A DNA stretch of 55,491 bases, from contig JABANP010000346.1 of assembly GCA_013115135.1 (NCBI GenBank), positions 1-55,491 on the forward strand, read 5' to 3'. Under the pieces are notes generated by a model. It was not told where the DNA came from, made no database searches, and saw only the letters and a program-made list of their open reading frames with translations. The translations under genes were made by a program, and so were the position numbers. Within the stretch, counting starts at the first letter, position 1, and every line of letters begins with the position of its first letter. Shown here piece by piece: positions 29,294 through 38,962 of this stretch. Source of the DNA: Perkinsus olseni (lineage: Eukaryota > Perkinsozoa > Perkinsida > Perkinsidae).

Positions 29294-30286
29294 ATGATGT
29301 TCATCCTCACTGGTCTCCTCCCATTCGGTATGCTCATCGGTGAATCATTGGGGTCCGCTGGAGGCGGATTGTGTGCCGCCCATCCGGATGATGTCCCCTC
29401 CGGTGAGTACACTCCGAGCTGTGTACCGCCAGGGCTCGAGAACATCGCATCCTTCCGTTTGGAGGTGGAGCATTTCACTGGTGTATGCATGGTGCATCTC
29501 TTCTTCCAGACTGCGGTCCTCCAGCTGCTACTTCATGAGACAGGCAAGATGCAAGTGGAGAAGGCACTGTTGAAGAGACACGGTCTGAAGAAGTGCTTCT
29601 CTATGGATCGTGGTCCGTCCGCAAGAGAAGTATCATTCGTCCTCGCAGAGGTTACTGGTATGCGGCGACGCCAAGGCGTTGATGCCGTTATTTTGTGCAC
29701 AAAAAAGAAGTCCACCAAGACCAACCCGCAATCGACACTTTACTTGCAGGCTATCAGAAATGGCAGAAACTATGAAGAATTCAACTTGCCAGTGACTCTC
29801 ACCTTCAGAGAGACTCAGCACAGTGATGGAGCAGCTCCACTGCTAAACTCCGTTGCGGCTGTGCCGTCTCCGATGGTTGCTGATGCTAGCGATGGTGATC
29901 AGCCGCCCAACAAGCGTTCCAGGATCGCCCTCAAACCAGCAGTCGAGCAGTCAAACTGGCAGTTTATGCCAGCAATGGCCACGGTGACCGCTGCTGGTAT
30001 AAAAGATGGACTCTACACTGATTTCTTCACTTCGGTTGATGTCATTACCGACAAGGATGGGCGACAACTTCTGACGCTCACCTCAACTACTCCAGATGAT
30101 GCAGAGCTCATGGTACTCGAAGGTGCATTGGTGCCGATGGGAGATGGTTCCGCCACCGGCTGCTTCAAGATAGAAGGAACAACAGCGAAGTTCTTGAGGG
30201 TCCATGTCTGCTTGGATGGAGATAACCGTATTGCATTGGGAGGCCTCGAAGATACAAAAGTGTTGAGACGGGTCGAGGATGCGTAA
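29294..30286 (+). CDS. Secreted protein with internal NLS-like patch (unknown function)
   Basis: I chose the Met at 29294 because a typical signal peptide follows (MMFILTGLLPFGMLIGESL). The mature protein of about 310 residues has two halves separated by a disordered linker carrying the basic patch PPNKRSRIALK. The N-half contains paired Cys (GGLCAAHPD, SCVPPG) and VEHFTGVCMVHLFFQ; the C-half is beta-rich (LLTLTSTTPDDAELMVLEG). It is a single exon. It shares the layout signal peptide-domain-basic linker-domain with the minus-strand family nearby but no clear sequence identity. A secreted role is inferred; the function is unknown. Confidence 0.7.
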   Translation: MMFILTGLLPFGMLIGESLGSAGGGLCAAHPDDVPSGEYTPSCVPPGLENIASFRLEVEHFTGVCMVHLFFQTAVLQLLLHETGKMQVEKALLKRHGLKKCFSMDRGPSAREVSFVLAEVTGMRRRQGVDAVILCTKKKSTKTNPQSTLYLQAIRNGRNYEEFNLPVTLTFRETQHSDGAAPLLNSVAAVPSPMVADASDGDQPPNKRSRIALKPAVEQSNWQFMPAMATVTAAGIKDGLYTDFFTSVDVITDKDGRQLLTLTSTTPDDAELMVLEGALVPMGDGSATGCFKIEGTTAKFLRVHVCLDGDNRIALGGLEDTKVLRRVEDA

Positions 30287-31470
30287 CTCTAATTTTTGCG
30301 CGGCTACTTGTACTAGCCGGACGACAAGCGGGCCGTCTTGTTCAATCGGTATCCCCTCTGCAAGTGCTATCAATCAGCCCCTTCAGTGCCATTCTTCCCT
30401 TTATCATTCACACTTCCCCATTTCATTCGAAGCTGTGATGTCGTAGCATGTGCATAGCCGCAGTAGCTTGTCACTATTGGGGCGCCCGTCTCTCGTTGTG
30501 CTCAGTACACACGACGAACTGCACTCTCGCGGTGTAGCAAGATGACCCACGGTTTCCAATGGTATGGATACTAATTCATCGGAATGAAACAGATTGAAGA
30601 TTAAGGCTCTTCAGCAGGACTCATAGTTCTCTCAACCATGAAAAACCTAAGAGCTACATAATTAGTGGAATCGTGAGCTTTTATTTCGGGCTACCGAAAG
30701 ACAATTTACCCGGCCCCCTCTCCGGCGTTGGGACTTGGGGCCGGAGTGCCACGCAGGGCGCGTCATGTCATCGGCCAACGATGAAACCGCGTTTCAACGA
30801 AAGAGGGGTTGTCGCACCTCAGCTCCAGGTTCGGCGGGAAGTTATCTGGATAACAAACGCAACCTCACTCAGGATCTCTCTCACTCACTCTGACCCCCAA
30901 TCCAACTACCTACTAGCTCCGCAAGGACCTCCGCGATAATCCTAACAGTATTCCCGTAATGGCGACATAAAGTGAGCACGTCATCCGCGACGACGTGATC
31001 GACAGCACAAAAGCTGATCACAACTTCACTGAGCCTGTAGCGACACTTCACCGGGGCTTCAGCTCTATTTACTTCAAAATCACCGGCCAACACCTCGCTC
31101 CGCGGAGCGAAAGTCTAAGAGCTTTCGAAGAGATCCCTCTGCCACGTATGAGTTCAATCCCAGCACTCGGTAGTCATAACATCATCCCTAAAGTAACGGC
31201 GCTCTTTGAAGCGCCAATCATCCCCCTTTCAACGTAGTTGCGACCCCATAGTTTTCGGGGCGCAACTCATTCTTATACTGAACGCGGAATGCGATATCGC
31301 ACAACAACAAGCGATTCTCTTGTACACAAACGAACAAAGCGTTCTCGAATATCGGTTGATAAAGATAGAGACCCTCGGGTACGAACGGTGGTGACATTGC
31401 CCGCTGCAACCGCCCAGGCTATCATGCAGCGCCGCTGGGTCAGCGGTAACTGACGAGGTCCCTCCCGGCA
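30287..31470. other. Intergenic, no gene seen
   Basis: Short frames only, with no exon I can support. It separates the plus-strand secreted gene from the 3' end of the next family member. Confidence 0.4.
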
Positions 31471-32499
31471 TCAGTGCGAGAGAGACGAGACCCCACAGGC
31501 CTCCGTGTCATTGAGGGCGACCCACAGCGCCGGAGACCCAAAGGTGTCTTCACTCCCAAAGACGGCCGCCATACTCTTGCTGGCTTGGTCGAAAGCAATA
31601 TGAATATTGTCAACGTTGAGTGAGGGCAGGCCTGCCTCCTTACCCACTGTTTCCAGAACGTCATTGGCTGAATCGATGAACCTATCTTCGGTGAGCTCGC
31701 GTGCAACGCTCCACAGCGCAACTTCATCGCCGGGACCATGCGCAAGAGAATATCTTGCTAGCGGTAAAGAACCGGTGCTGCGTAGCTCCTTGAACCCGGT
31801 CTCGGGCGACGGCTCGCTGCCGTAGAAATGGAAGGTTCCATTAACAGTCTTGTAGTCCCCCATCAGGTCCACCCAAAAACTGGCCAGACCATGGATCGGC
31901 TCAGCATTACAGAACTTCCCCATGGGCATTCCATGAGATCTGCCTTTCCGAGGATTAACGCGGTCTTTCGACGCAGCGCCCCTGCCTTTATCGAATTGAC
32001 GTGACGGAGTCGTCGGAGCGCTCACTCTTTTCCTCTTTCTACTCGGCTGGACGGCCCCGAGCGCGAAGCTAGGGCGGCGCTTCTTCGCACTGGCCCGGAT
32101 GTTCGTCAAAACGAGCAAGTTGCTTTCGTCAGCTGTATCAAATATGGTTATGACATCTCCACCTGGACACACTTTAAGGGTAGAAAAATAAAACCACTCG
32201 AGTTTGGCAGTTCTCCTTATCTCACTAGCAGCCCTCCTTCCTTCGGGGGAGCCTCGGTCTCTTGGAATCCAGCACTGGTCGTCTGTATTCCACACGAAAG
32301 GCATATCTTCTGTTACGAATTTCCTCGCAGGTTTCGAAAAGGTCGTCACCCCGAACTGAAGGGAAGGATCCTCCTCAGCTGACCTCACCGTTACACAAAA
32401 CTTGTACTGCGCCTCATTGTGACAGTACACATCGTCACTCTGTACAAGCTCTGAGAATATACTCATGGCCATGATCAGCGGGAGGCGAGACCTCGTCAT
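31471..32499 (-). CDS. Secreted protein, family member B (intact)
   Basis: A 342-residue single-exon protein with an N-terminal signal peptide (SRLPLIMAMSIFSELVQS). The N-domain has conserved Cys in DVYCHNEAQYKFCVTV, QCWIP and LKVCPGGDVITIFD. A basic linker follows (KKRRPSFALG, PSRKRKRVSAP), then the C-domain beginning GKFCNAEPI with DEVALWSVARELTE and GSPALWVALND. The sequence aligns over its whole length with the member at 33491-34507, so they are tandem duplicates on the same strand. The linker resembles a bipartite nuclear localisation signal, unusual for a secreted protein. No known domain is recognised. Confidence 0.8.
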   Translation of the reverse strand: MTRSRLPLIMAMSIFSELVQSDDVYCHNEAQYKFCVTVRSAEEDPSLQFGVTTFSKPARKFVTEDMPFVWNTDDQCWIPRDRGSPEGRRAASEIRRTAKLEWFYFSTLKVCPGGDVITIFDTADESNLLVLTNIRASAKKRRPSFALGAVQPSRKRKRVSAPTTPSRQFDKGRGAASKDRVNPRKGRSHGMPMGKFCNAEPIHGLASFWVDLMGDYKTVNGTFHFYGSEPSPETGFKELRSTGSLPLARYSLAHGPGDEVALWSVARELTEDRFIDSANDVLETVGKEAGLPSLNVDNIHIAFDQASKSMAAVFGSEDTFGSPALWVALNDTEACGVSSLSH

Positions 32500-33490
32500 T
32501 CACAAGAAGGGAGAACAACCAACGACTGGGCCAGGACTGAAATGAGTCGCTGAGGGGAGCCTCGAGACATACAGGAATTACCGCACGCTGTTATAAATGG
32601 TGTCGCTAAGTCTTTGACAGACCTAGCAGTTTGCTGAGTCTGGCCCAGACTCAGCAAACTGCCATCACTGAGCCCTGGGCGACTCTGATGGTGGTTTGCT
32701 GCTCAACAGAACCCTCAGATTTCCGAGGGTACAACGTACCTCCTAGAATCTACTCTAAGACTGATATATATCGGTGCCAGGAAGGAAAGCTGCCTGCGTC
32801 GTCTCACGAGCAACGCGGAATCGCTCGTTTCATCATGGAAAATGCCCTCAGCGCGAATCGTGGCGCATGACTCGTTAAAGCCGTCTCTTTCGAGCCACTC
32901 GACTCCGGTAAGCAGAGCCCGCTTGACTGTGAGCTCATACTTCCTCTGTCGACCTAAGAAGCACTCGCGGCTCGCTTCAGGAAACTGAGATCTGACTCAG
33001 TGGCTCATCTCGGGGTTTCGAGCGAGTCCATCGGGGTCTCGTCATGACCTACGAGTCGTGAGCCGCGTCTTATGAGCGCTTCGCGGGCTCCAAGTGTGGC
33101 CTGAGCTCAACCCGAACTAGAAATTTCCGGCGTATTCGCGATATGCTCTTGGCCTCTCTAAAGTAGAGATGAATGAGCCAGGGCGAGATCGTCCATGTCG
33201 CTTCGGAGACGAACTCTCCGGCAAGGGGATGCGCGCCGAGGTTCCAAGACTGTCAAACGTATCCTGCGCGGGAAGGACTTCCGCTGCGCCACCGTTGATA
33301 CTACAAACACTTCTCCGGTGCCGTTGATTGCAACACCGAGCTTATGATACCACATCACCGACAACTCACAACGTAAGGACATGAATACGCCCGAGTGACG
33401 ACTAGATAAATACGCTTTGGAAATGGAGACACGGCGCAACAAACATCTCCGGCGGAGATTCTCCTCCGAGCAGCCTCCGAAAATCGAAAT
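32500..33490. other. Intergenic between family members, with a long hairpin
   Basis: No coding exon is supported. It contains the 37-base palindrome at 32626-32662 and should carry the promoter of member B and the 3' region of member A. Confidence 0.4.
32626..32662. repeat. 37-base perfect palindrome with one-base centre
   Basis: Two 18-base arms (GCAGTTTGCTGAGTCTGG and its exact inverse) flank a single C. It lies about 130 bases upstream of the start of secreted member B. Confidence 0.95.
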
Positions 33491-34507
33491 TCAGAAATTG
33501 TGGTCCACAATCCGACAAGCCGTTCTCGCCAAAGGAACCCACAGTGCCGGAGTCCCGAGAACATCGCTGCTCCCGAAGAAGTCGCCGATGCTTCCGCTGT
33601 TCTCGTCAGAAAGAATGTGAAGGTTTTTAGTATCGAGTAACGGTATGCTTGCCTCCTTCCCGACTGCCTCAAGAATCTTTTCTGTGCTCTCAATGTGGGC
33701 AGAATCTGCCAAACCCCGCTCGACGCTCCACAGTGACAGCCCGGGACGGCCAGGCACGAGAGACGACGACGATAGTGGTAGAGAACTGATAACGTGTACC
33801 CTTTTCATGCCGACCGCGGCCAGTGGTTTATCGCCGAAGAACAGGAGTGATGCGTTGACTGTCTCACCATCATTGCTCAAAGTCACCAACAGCTTAGTCA
33901 GTCCACCTACAGGCTCGGCATTGCAGAAGTGCCCACTGGGCATTCCACGGGAAAAGCTCTCCCGATGGCCGCTGGACAGCGCGTCTCCCCCTCTCTCAAG
34001 AGGCCGCGGTTCGGTGATGCCGGCGCCGCCCGGGCGTTTCCTCTTTCTATTGGCTGGGAGAGGTCTAAACGCATCCTCAAGTCGGCGCTTTTCCTCCGCG
34101 GTGGATCGGATGTTCGTTAGAAAAACTCTGCGACTGCGCTTAGCGGCATCAATGATTAACATGCCATCCCTCCTTGGACACACTTTGATGTTCTTGAGAA
34201 CCATCCATGGGAGCTTGGTAATTTCCCTCACACCGGAGAACATCTCCTCGTGAGCATCAGTCACTGGCCCCCTTGGAATCCAGCACCCATTGTCTCGCTG
34301 GTATACAAAGGGCAAGTCGCCTGTAGCGAATCTTATTTTCGGCCCCTTAGAAAACGGCTTGGCTTTGAAGTTCAGCAGATGTTGATTCTTTGCGGAGCTT
34401 ACCGTAGCACACAACTTATACTTGCTGGTCTTGTGGCAGTAAACATCTTCGCCGGTCACAGGAACGAAGAGGCCTGTGGCCAGGTATACGACGACGTGAA
34501 CCCTCAT
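33491..34507 (-). CDS. Secreted protein, family member A (intact)
   Basis: I place the start at 34507 because a signal peptide follows (MRVHVVVYLATGLFVPVTG); the frame stays open further upstream. The layout matches member B: EDVYCHKTSKYKLCATV, GCWIPRG, IKVCPRRDGMLIIDA, basic linker PANRKRKRPGG, then GHFCNAEPV, GLSLWSVERGLAD, KNLHILSDENSG and GTPALWVPLA. The protein has 338 residues and no introns. Between the two domains the linker is rich in Arg and Gly and could act as a nuclear localisation signal. Paralogy with member B and the pseudogene points to local duplication. Confidence 0.8.
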   Translation of the reverse strand: MRVHVVVYLATGLFVPVTGEDVYCHKTSKYKLCATVSSAKNQHLLNFKAKPFSKGPKIRFATGDLPFVYQRDNGCWIPRGPVTDAHEEMFSGVREITKLPWMVLKNIKVCPRRDGMLIIDAAKRSRRVFLTNIRSTAEEKRRLEDAFRPLPANRKRKRPGGAGITEPRPLERGGDALSSGHRESFSRGMPSGHFCNAEPVGGLTKLLVTLSNDGETVNASLLFFGDKPLAAVGMKRVHVISSLPLSSSSLVPGRPGLSLWSVERGLADSAHIESTEKILEAVGKEASIPLLDTKNLHILSDENSGSIGDFFGSSDVLGTPALWVPLARTACRIVDHNF

Positions 34508-34786
34508 CAATTCGACGGAATGGACGTTGTAAAATCTCCCCAAGGCTGAGACGACAAAGCTAAGGCTTCTTTCACGTTCCATGAGAACCCGCGATTGCAC
34601 GCGATAGTGCAGCGAGCGCTTAGCGATGAAGCGCGGCTTTCGCAATATGCGAGACACAAGACCATGACCGACCTACGGAAACGATACTCAGCTCGGTTTA
34701 TGGCACAGAAGCGCGCCCGAGGCGAGCGAGAAATGTCCATCCTCTTCGAGCGTCGAGCACCTCGAGCTTATACTCGCACCGAGTAA

Positions 34787-35938
34787 CTGAGCTCCGCTCT
34801 TCTTTGAGGCTGAGGATCCCCGACATGTTGATGCACGAGTCTCGCGCATTTTTAAATGAACCGCTCGTCAGTGACGAGCAATTGCGGTGACGGAGAGTGA
34901 TGACGAGTCGTCACCACTCGTACTACGAGTTGCGACAAGGAATTCAGAATAGTTCATCCCATGGGTACTGTATAAGACTGAAGACTTTACTCTCTACCAC
35001 TGCCGGCGATCTTCTATCAATGAGATCCTCCGGGCTCAGCTTCAGGTGAAGCTTGCTTTGAGCGAGGTTTAGAAATAGTTCCTGAATCAGGTAACCTATT
35101 ATGGACGAAGCCCGTCACCTGTGTCATGAGTGCACAAACTCGGAAGGGCTGCGTGAATCCCAACTTCATATTCCAGCTATCGCCTAGCTGGTTCCTTTCG
35201 TCTCCTATTCTCAAATCCCTCTGCAGCTTTGGCCCAAAGTCTTTGGGACCATACAACACATACCATACTTGAGATGTGCTCTAGGGCAGAAATGGGTACA
35301 GCAGCGTTCAGTATTTTCGAACTTTACCGGACAGTGCCGCTCGCACTAAGTTATAATCGAGAAGAGCTCAATATATTCCGCGCGGAAACCAGTAGCATTA
35401 AGCTCATTAAGATTTGGTCCGCGTCTGGACCAAATTTTCGCGCGCTACAATACTCTCTCTCCGCGGCACAAATTTGTAGCTGGTCGTCCAAAAGATAACG
35501 GGACACGCGCCAGCTCTGACACCTCCAGCCCCATGCGGGTCTTTGAACGGTTCGAGCGGAACCTCAAGCTGTGGCCAGCTGCTGTGCTGTGATGTACTCG
35601 AGAGTCGCAGACTTGTTCAGTCGTATTTTCAAAGAAATATCGCGACAGCCTGTGATACTCGGTCGGTTCCAGAGCATCTTGACGGGCCATACAATTTGAT
35701 CACGCTCTTTGCTGAACGCAGCCACTCACAGCGATCCGATTTTAATCCTCGTATCGTATGCGCCTCTCATAATAACTCGGGCCACTCTGCTCCTCAGGTC
35801 AAAATGCACCCCCAGAATCAGAAGCAAATTGCAGTTAAAATATAGCTAAAATATGTGAGGATAAGCCGCTATTAGAGGCCCTCTAAGGTGGCTCACAATT
35901 AGTGAGTCACAAGGTGCGAGTCTGACAGACTCGCTGAC
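34787..35938. other. Intergenic, hairpins, no gene seen
   Basis: Only short frames are visible. It includes TTTGGTCC-type and CTCGTCA-type hairpins and the palindrome at 35916-35934. Confidence 0.4.
35916..35934. repeat. One-base-centre palindrome
   Basis: GCGAGTCTG-A-CAGACTCGC is perfect. GTGAG-T-CTCAC follows within 20 bases. Confidence 0.9.
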
Positions 35939-36238
35939 CTACACTGTGAGTCTCACCGAACAGTGTGCTGTGAGCTGACACCCCGATACACGCCCGTTAC
36001 GGAGTTTGCGCTCACCTCCGTCTGCTGCCGGAATGAACGCGAAGCAGCGTCTTAGACTCGGGTCAGAGCCTCTCGCACCTCGCCCACGCCGCGAAACAAC
36101 TCGATGATACCTGATGCTACGAGACTTACTCGTCAAATACTCGTCGTTACCGCAGAGGATATTTGCCAGGGCGGAGGTTCCGGCGCTCACCGCAGCTACA
36201 AACAGACCTATGATAATAAACATCCCAAACATATTCAT
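35939..36238 (-). CDS. Small secreted or membrane-anchored protein (uncertain)
   Basis: A 99-residue ORF with a strong hydrophobic N-terminus (MFIIIGLFVAAVSAGTSALA) then a basic, Cys-containing tail. The second half may be read-through of an intron, since the composition changes after about residue 48 (RRGRGARGS). It lies 31 bases downstream of the methyltransferase stop on the same strand. Confidence 0.4.
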   Translation of the reverse strand: MNMFGMFIIIGLFVAAVSAGTSALANILCGNDEYLTSKSRSIRYHRVVSRRGRGARGSDPSLRRCFAFIPAADGGERKLRNGRVSGCQLTAHCSVRLTV

Positions 36239-36268
36239 TTGACCAACACAACAGTAACGTAGAGCAAC

Positions 36269-37063
36269 TCAACAACTACTATCGCCTCTCCATCTGAGAG
36301 ACAGCATCTCCGATCGCCCGCAGCCCGGGGCCTCCATCGAGAATCTGTCCTCCAATCTGAACGCCGACAGCACTCGACTCTGAAGGTATTCAAGATCCTC
36401 AGGCGTCCGAGTCCTGTACGCCAAAACGACCAAAGTCTCCGGGCGGTCCTCGGCTACAGCAGAAAGAGCATACAGCAAGGGATCCTGCTCCTCGAAGTAA
36501 ACAACATCCGCCGCCAATACCACGTCCCACTTCTGCGCGCGAATCTTGTCATGATGAGCTCTGTTCGACCAGTCAAATGCCTCAGCTCTCGCATGCCCTT
36601 GTAACCCGTTTGCCTCGATGTTTGCAGATATCAAGCCTAGAACCTCAGGCCGATCAGTGACTGTCACATCGAGCTCAGGATACTTCTTCGCCGCCGCCAG
36701 ACTCGGCAGCCCAACACCAGCACCGATTTCGATCACTCTGCCGTGAGAAGGCAGCGAAACCCGACCCTCAATAATCGCTCGGGCAAGCAGTCTTCCACTG
36801 GGCCACAGGACCGCAGCGATCGACGGCCTGTCCGGCTGTTCCATTACTTTTAACGAAACTTCTTCTGTCAGCTGAACAACGGTCTCTACGTACTTGTAGT
36901 GCTCGTTCTTCCCTTCCATAACATCGTCTTCAATTCTGTACGGCAATCCGCCGTGCCATATGATGCTACCGCCGTTGGAACTCTCTGGAACAGGGCTCAA
37001 ACGCCCTCGAGGAAACCAGCAGAAACAAGAATGAACCGCGGACTTCTCCGATGACTTAGCCAT
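36269..37063 (-). CDS. Class I SAM-dependent methyltransferase (METTL21/methyltransf_16-like)
   Basis: The Rossmann-fold methyltransferase motifs are clear: motif I VIEIGAGVGLPSLAAAKK binds S-adenosylmethionine, an acidic turn follows in VTVTDRPEVL, and the post-motif segment WDVVLAADVVYFEEQDPLL matches the protein-lysine methyltransferase family 16 (METTL21/EEF1AKMT type) signature. The preceding LWPSGRLLARAI is also typical of this family (consensus WPAxxxL). I chose the Met at 37063; the frame is open further upstream to 37261 but that part looks like leader. Substrate cannot be inferred. Single exon, about 264 residues, intact. Confidence 0.8.
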   Translation of the reverse strand: MAKSSEKSAVHSCFCWFPRGRLSPVPESSNGGSIIWHGGLPYRIEDDVMEGKNEHYKYVETVVQLTEEVSLKVMEQPDRPSIAAVLWPSGRLLARAIIEGRVSLPSHGRVIEIGAGVGLPSLAAAKKYPELDVTVTDRPEVLGLISANIEANGLQGHARAEAFDWSNRAHHDKIRAQKWDVVLAADVVYFEEQDPLLYALSAVAEDRPETLVVLAYRTRTPEDLEYLQSRVLSAFRLEDRFSMEAPGCGRSEMLSLRWRGDSSC

Positions 37064-37259
37064 GTAAACAACCAATAAACACTGCAGAGACGACAATCCC
37101 GGCCATTCCTCAGAGCCTCTGCGGCCCACTTCAACGCGATCTTCCATTCTCATGATACTTCGGAAATGGCAACAACAAACATGGGAGCCTGGATGAGTAC
37201 TTGGCGCCTGTTTACTCGTCCTCCAGCGAGATGTCATTCTTCCTCCTGATGATTCATAC

Positions 37260-37279
37260 AATTTCGTGGCGCAGTGACG
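37260..37279 (+). repeat. Copy of intron-associated motif
   Basis: AATTTCGTGGCGCAGTGACG, a near copy of the motif found inside exchanger and kinase introns. Here it lies between two minus-strand genes, upstream of the methyltransferase. Confidence 0.6.
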
Positions 37280-37290
37280 TGGAAGTCTTC

Positions 37291-38461
37291 CTACACCAGC
37301 AAGTTCGGGGTTCTCCCCGGCAAGTCCATGCTGTTCTGCAAACGGTGAATATCCTCGTCTATATGCTCTAGCACCGACTGAGCCTCTGTGGAAGCCGCCA
37401 ATGAAGAGTTCTCCGAAAACAATGAAACTGCCCTACCTGTCTGGTCGAGGAGACCCGAATCGATTATACGGGAAAGCTCAGCTTGTAGCCCTTGGATGAC
37501 CTCTCCGACCTTCTGATACCTGCTGTCTTGCATCACCGCATAAAATACACGCTTTTGCGATAGACAGGCGAATACAAGTAACCTCCCTCAAGATGCAGCT
37601 TCGCGAACACGACAGCTGTAGTTGAATAATTCAAAGGCAATTCTTGGTGATAGAATCGTGTACCATGCCCAACGAGCTCACGAGTCTCTACGCTGATCAA
37701 ATTGGAAGCTTCCGGGAGACGCCTCACCTGTGCGAGAGATGAACAATTCTCGCGGGCATCCGACCCAGCAGGGCCTCTGCTTCTCCAAGATTCTCTTCCA
37801 CTTCCGAACGGACGTTGGTCCACACTGGCTGAGAATCACCATTCGAGAGAGCTTCCCCAGGGTAGGAGAAAATTTAGAGACACTGATTGATATCTCGAGG
37901 CATGTGATATCCTCTAGCAAGTCCAGAGGAAGTTCTAAACAATTCTATATGATAATTGATACCTCTTATCAGCACATGAATGATTTTACTGGATTCTCTC
38001 AGGAAATAGAAATTGGTCCCACTGGAAGCGAAGTGAAACGGCCAGCGAGTATATACATTTCGCATGTAAGACCTTCAGTCGAGTTCCCTGCGGATTGTCA
38101 GATCGGCAGAAGCCTGACAGGATCGCCAAAACGACTTGCCTTCAAGTTGGCGAAGACCTTATTCAGCTGCTCTAGTATTTTGCTGCCTTCATGCTGCTGG
38201 TCGTGCTCCCTATCGCTGGTCGGACAGAGTAACTCGGTCACTGCCTGAGCAGGGAGATACCAATAGCAGCTGCACAGCGAGAGATACTCAAAAATGGTAT
38301 GCAACACGACACATTCCACGATCCAATTTTTCGGGTATGACGTTCTTCCCATTTGTAAGTCCAAGATGGCCCTCTTCACACGATTCCATAGAGCCCCAAT
38401 TACAACTCATGATTCGAAGGGTTTTACTGAGTAATGCTGAATTGAGGACGAAAAAAGGCAT
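37291..38461 (-). CDS. Unrecognised multi-exon protein
   Basis: Pieces on the minus strand read as one gene: an N-terminus at 38461 (MPFFVLNSALLSKTLRI), then SCYWYLPAQAVTELLC and KILEQLNKVFANLKASRFGD, then RWPFHFASSGTNFYF, then RELVGHGTRFYHQELPLNYS, and a C-terminal helical exon (YQKVGEVIQGLQAELSRIID) ending at 37291. The frame changes several times and splice sites were not all fixed. The mixed alpha/beta pattern suggests a globular protein, but I do not recognise the family. Confidence 0.4.
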
Positions 38462-38675
38462 CGTTACAAGTGACGATTGTGAGGAGAAGTTGTACACAAT
38501 TGAGTGTCTCACCCTTTGTGACTGTCTCCCTTGCTAGCCTAGCTTACGTATTACTGTTATTACTGTAGTTATAACTTAAGAACCACTGTAAAGGACTCTT
38601 GTTGAGTTATCTACACTAACAACGATTCACCACCATTTACCGTGTGTATTCACAAGTTTGGTAGTTAAAATCTTT

Positions 38676-38962
38676 ATGACGACGCTGTTGTCCTCTCCCG
38701 CGAGCTACTGGCCCACAGCCACCCCGACTCCCCACCTTACCTCCACGGTTTTCCGACTACACTCCATGAAGAGGTGGAGTATCTGATAGAAGAAAGTTCA
38801 CTCAAACTGCCCCCTCACGAAAAATCCATACCATATGTTCGCGAAATCTCATGTACCCACCATGGAGTTCCTCATATGAGTGTGTTTATCTCGCCCAACT
38901 CTGAGCAGATTCTGAACAGCCTTCCAGTCACGGAGGCCGACGAAGACCTGAAAGGAAGGTGA
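38676..38962 (+). CDS. Unrecognised plus-strand 3' exon
   Basis: An open frame without ATG at its start encodes DDAVVLSRELLAHSHPDSP and EEVEYLIEESSLKLPPHEK and ends at a TGA at 38960. It reads like the last exon of a plus-strand gene; upstream exons were not found. Confidence 0.35.

Noticed and set aside
4798..35934. CRISPR array or Rickettsia-type palindromic element family
   Set aside because: The palindromes share no common repeat sequence and have no regular spacers; each is derived from its own flanks.
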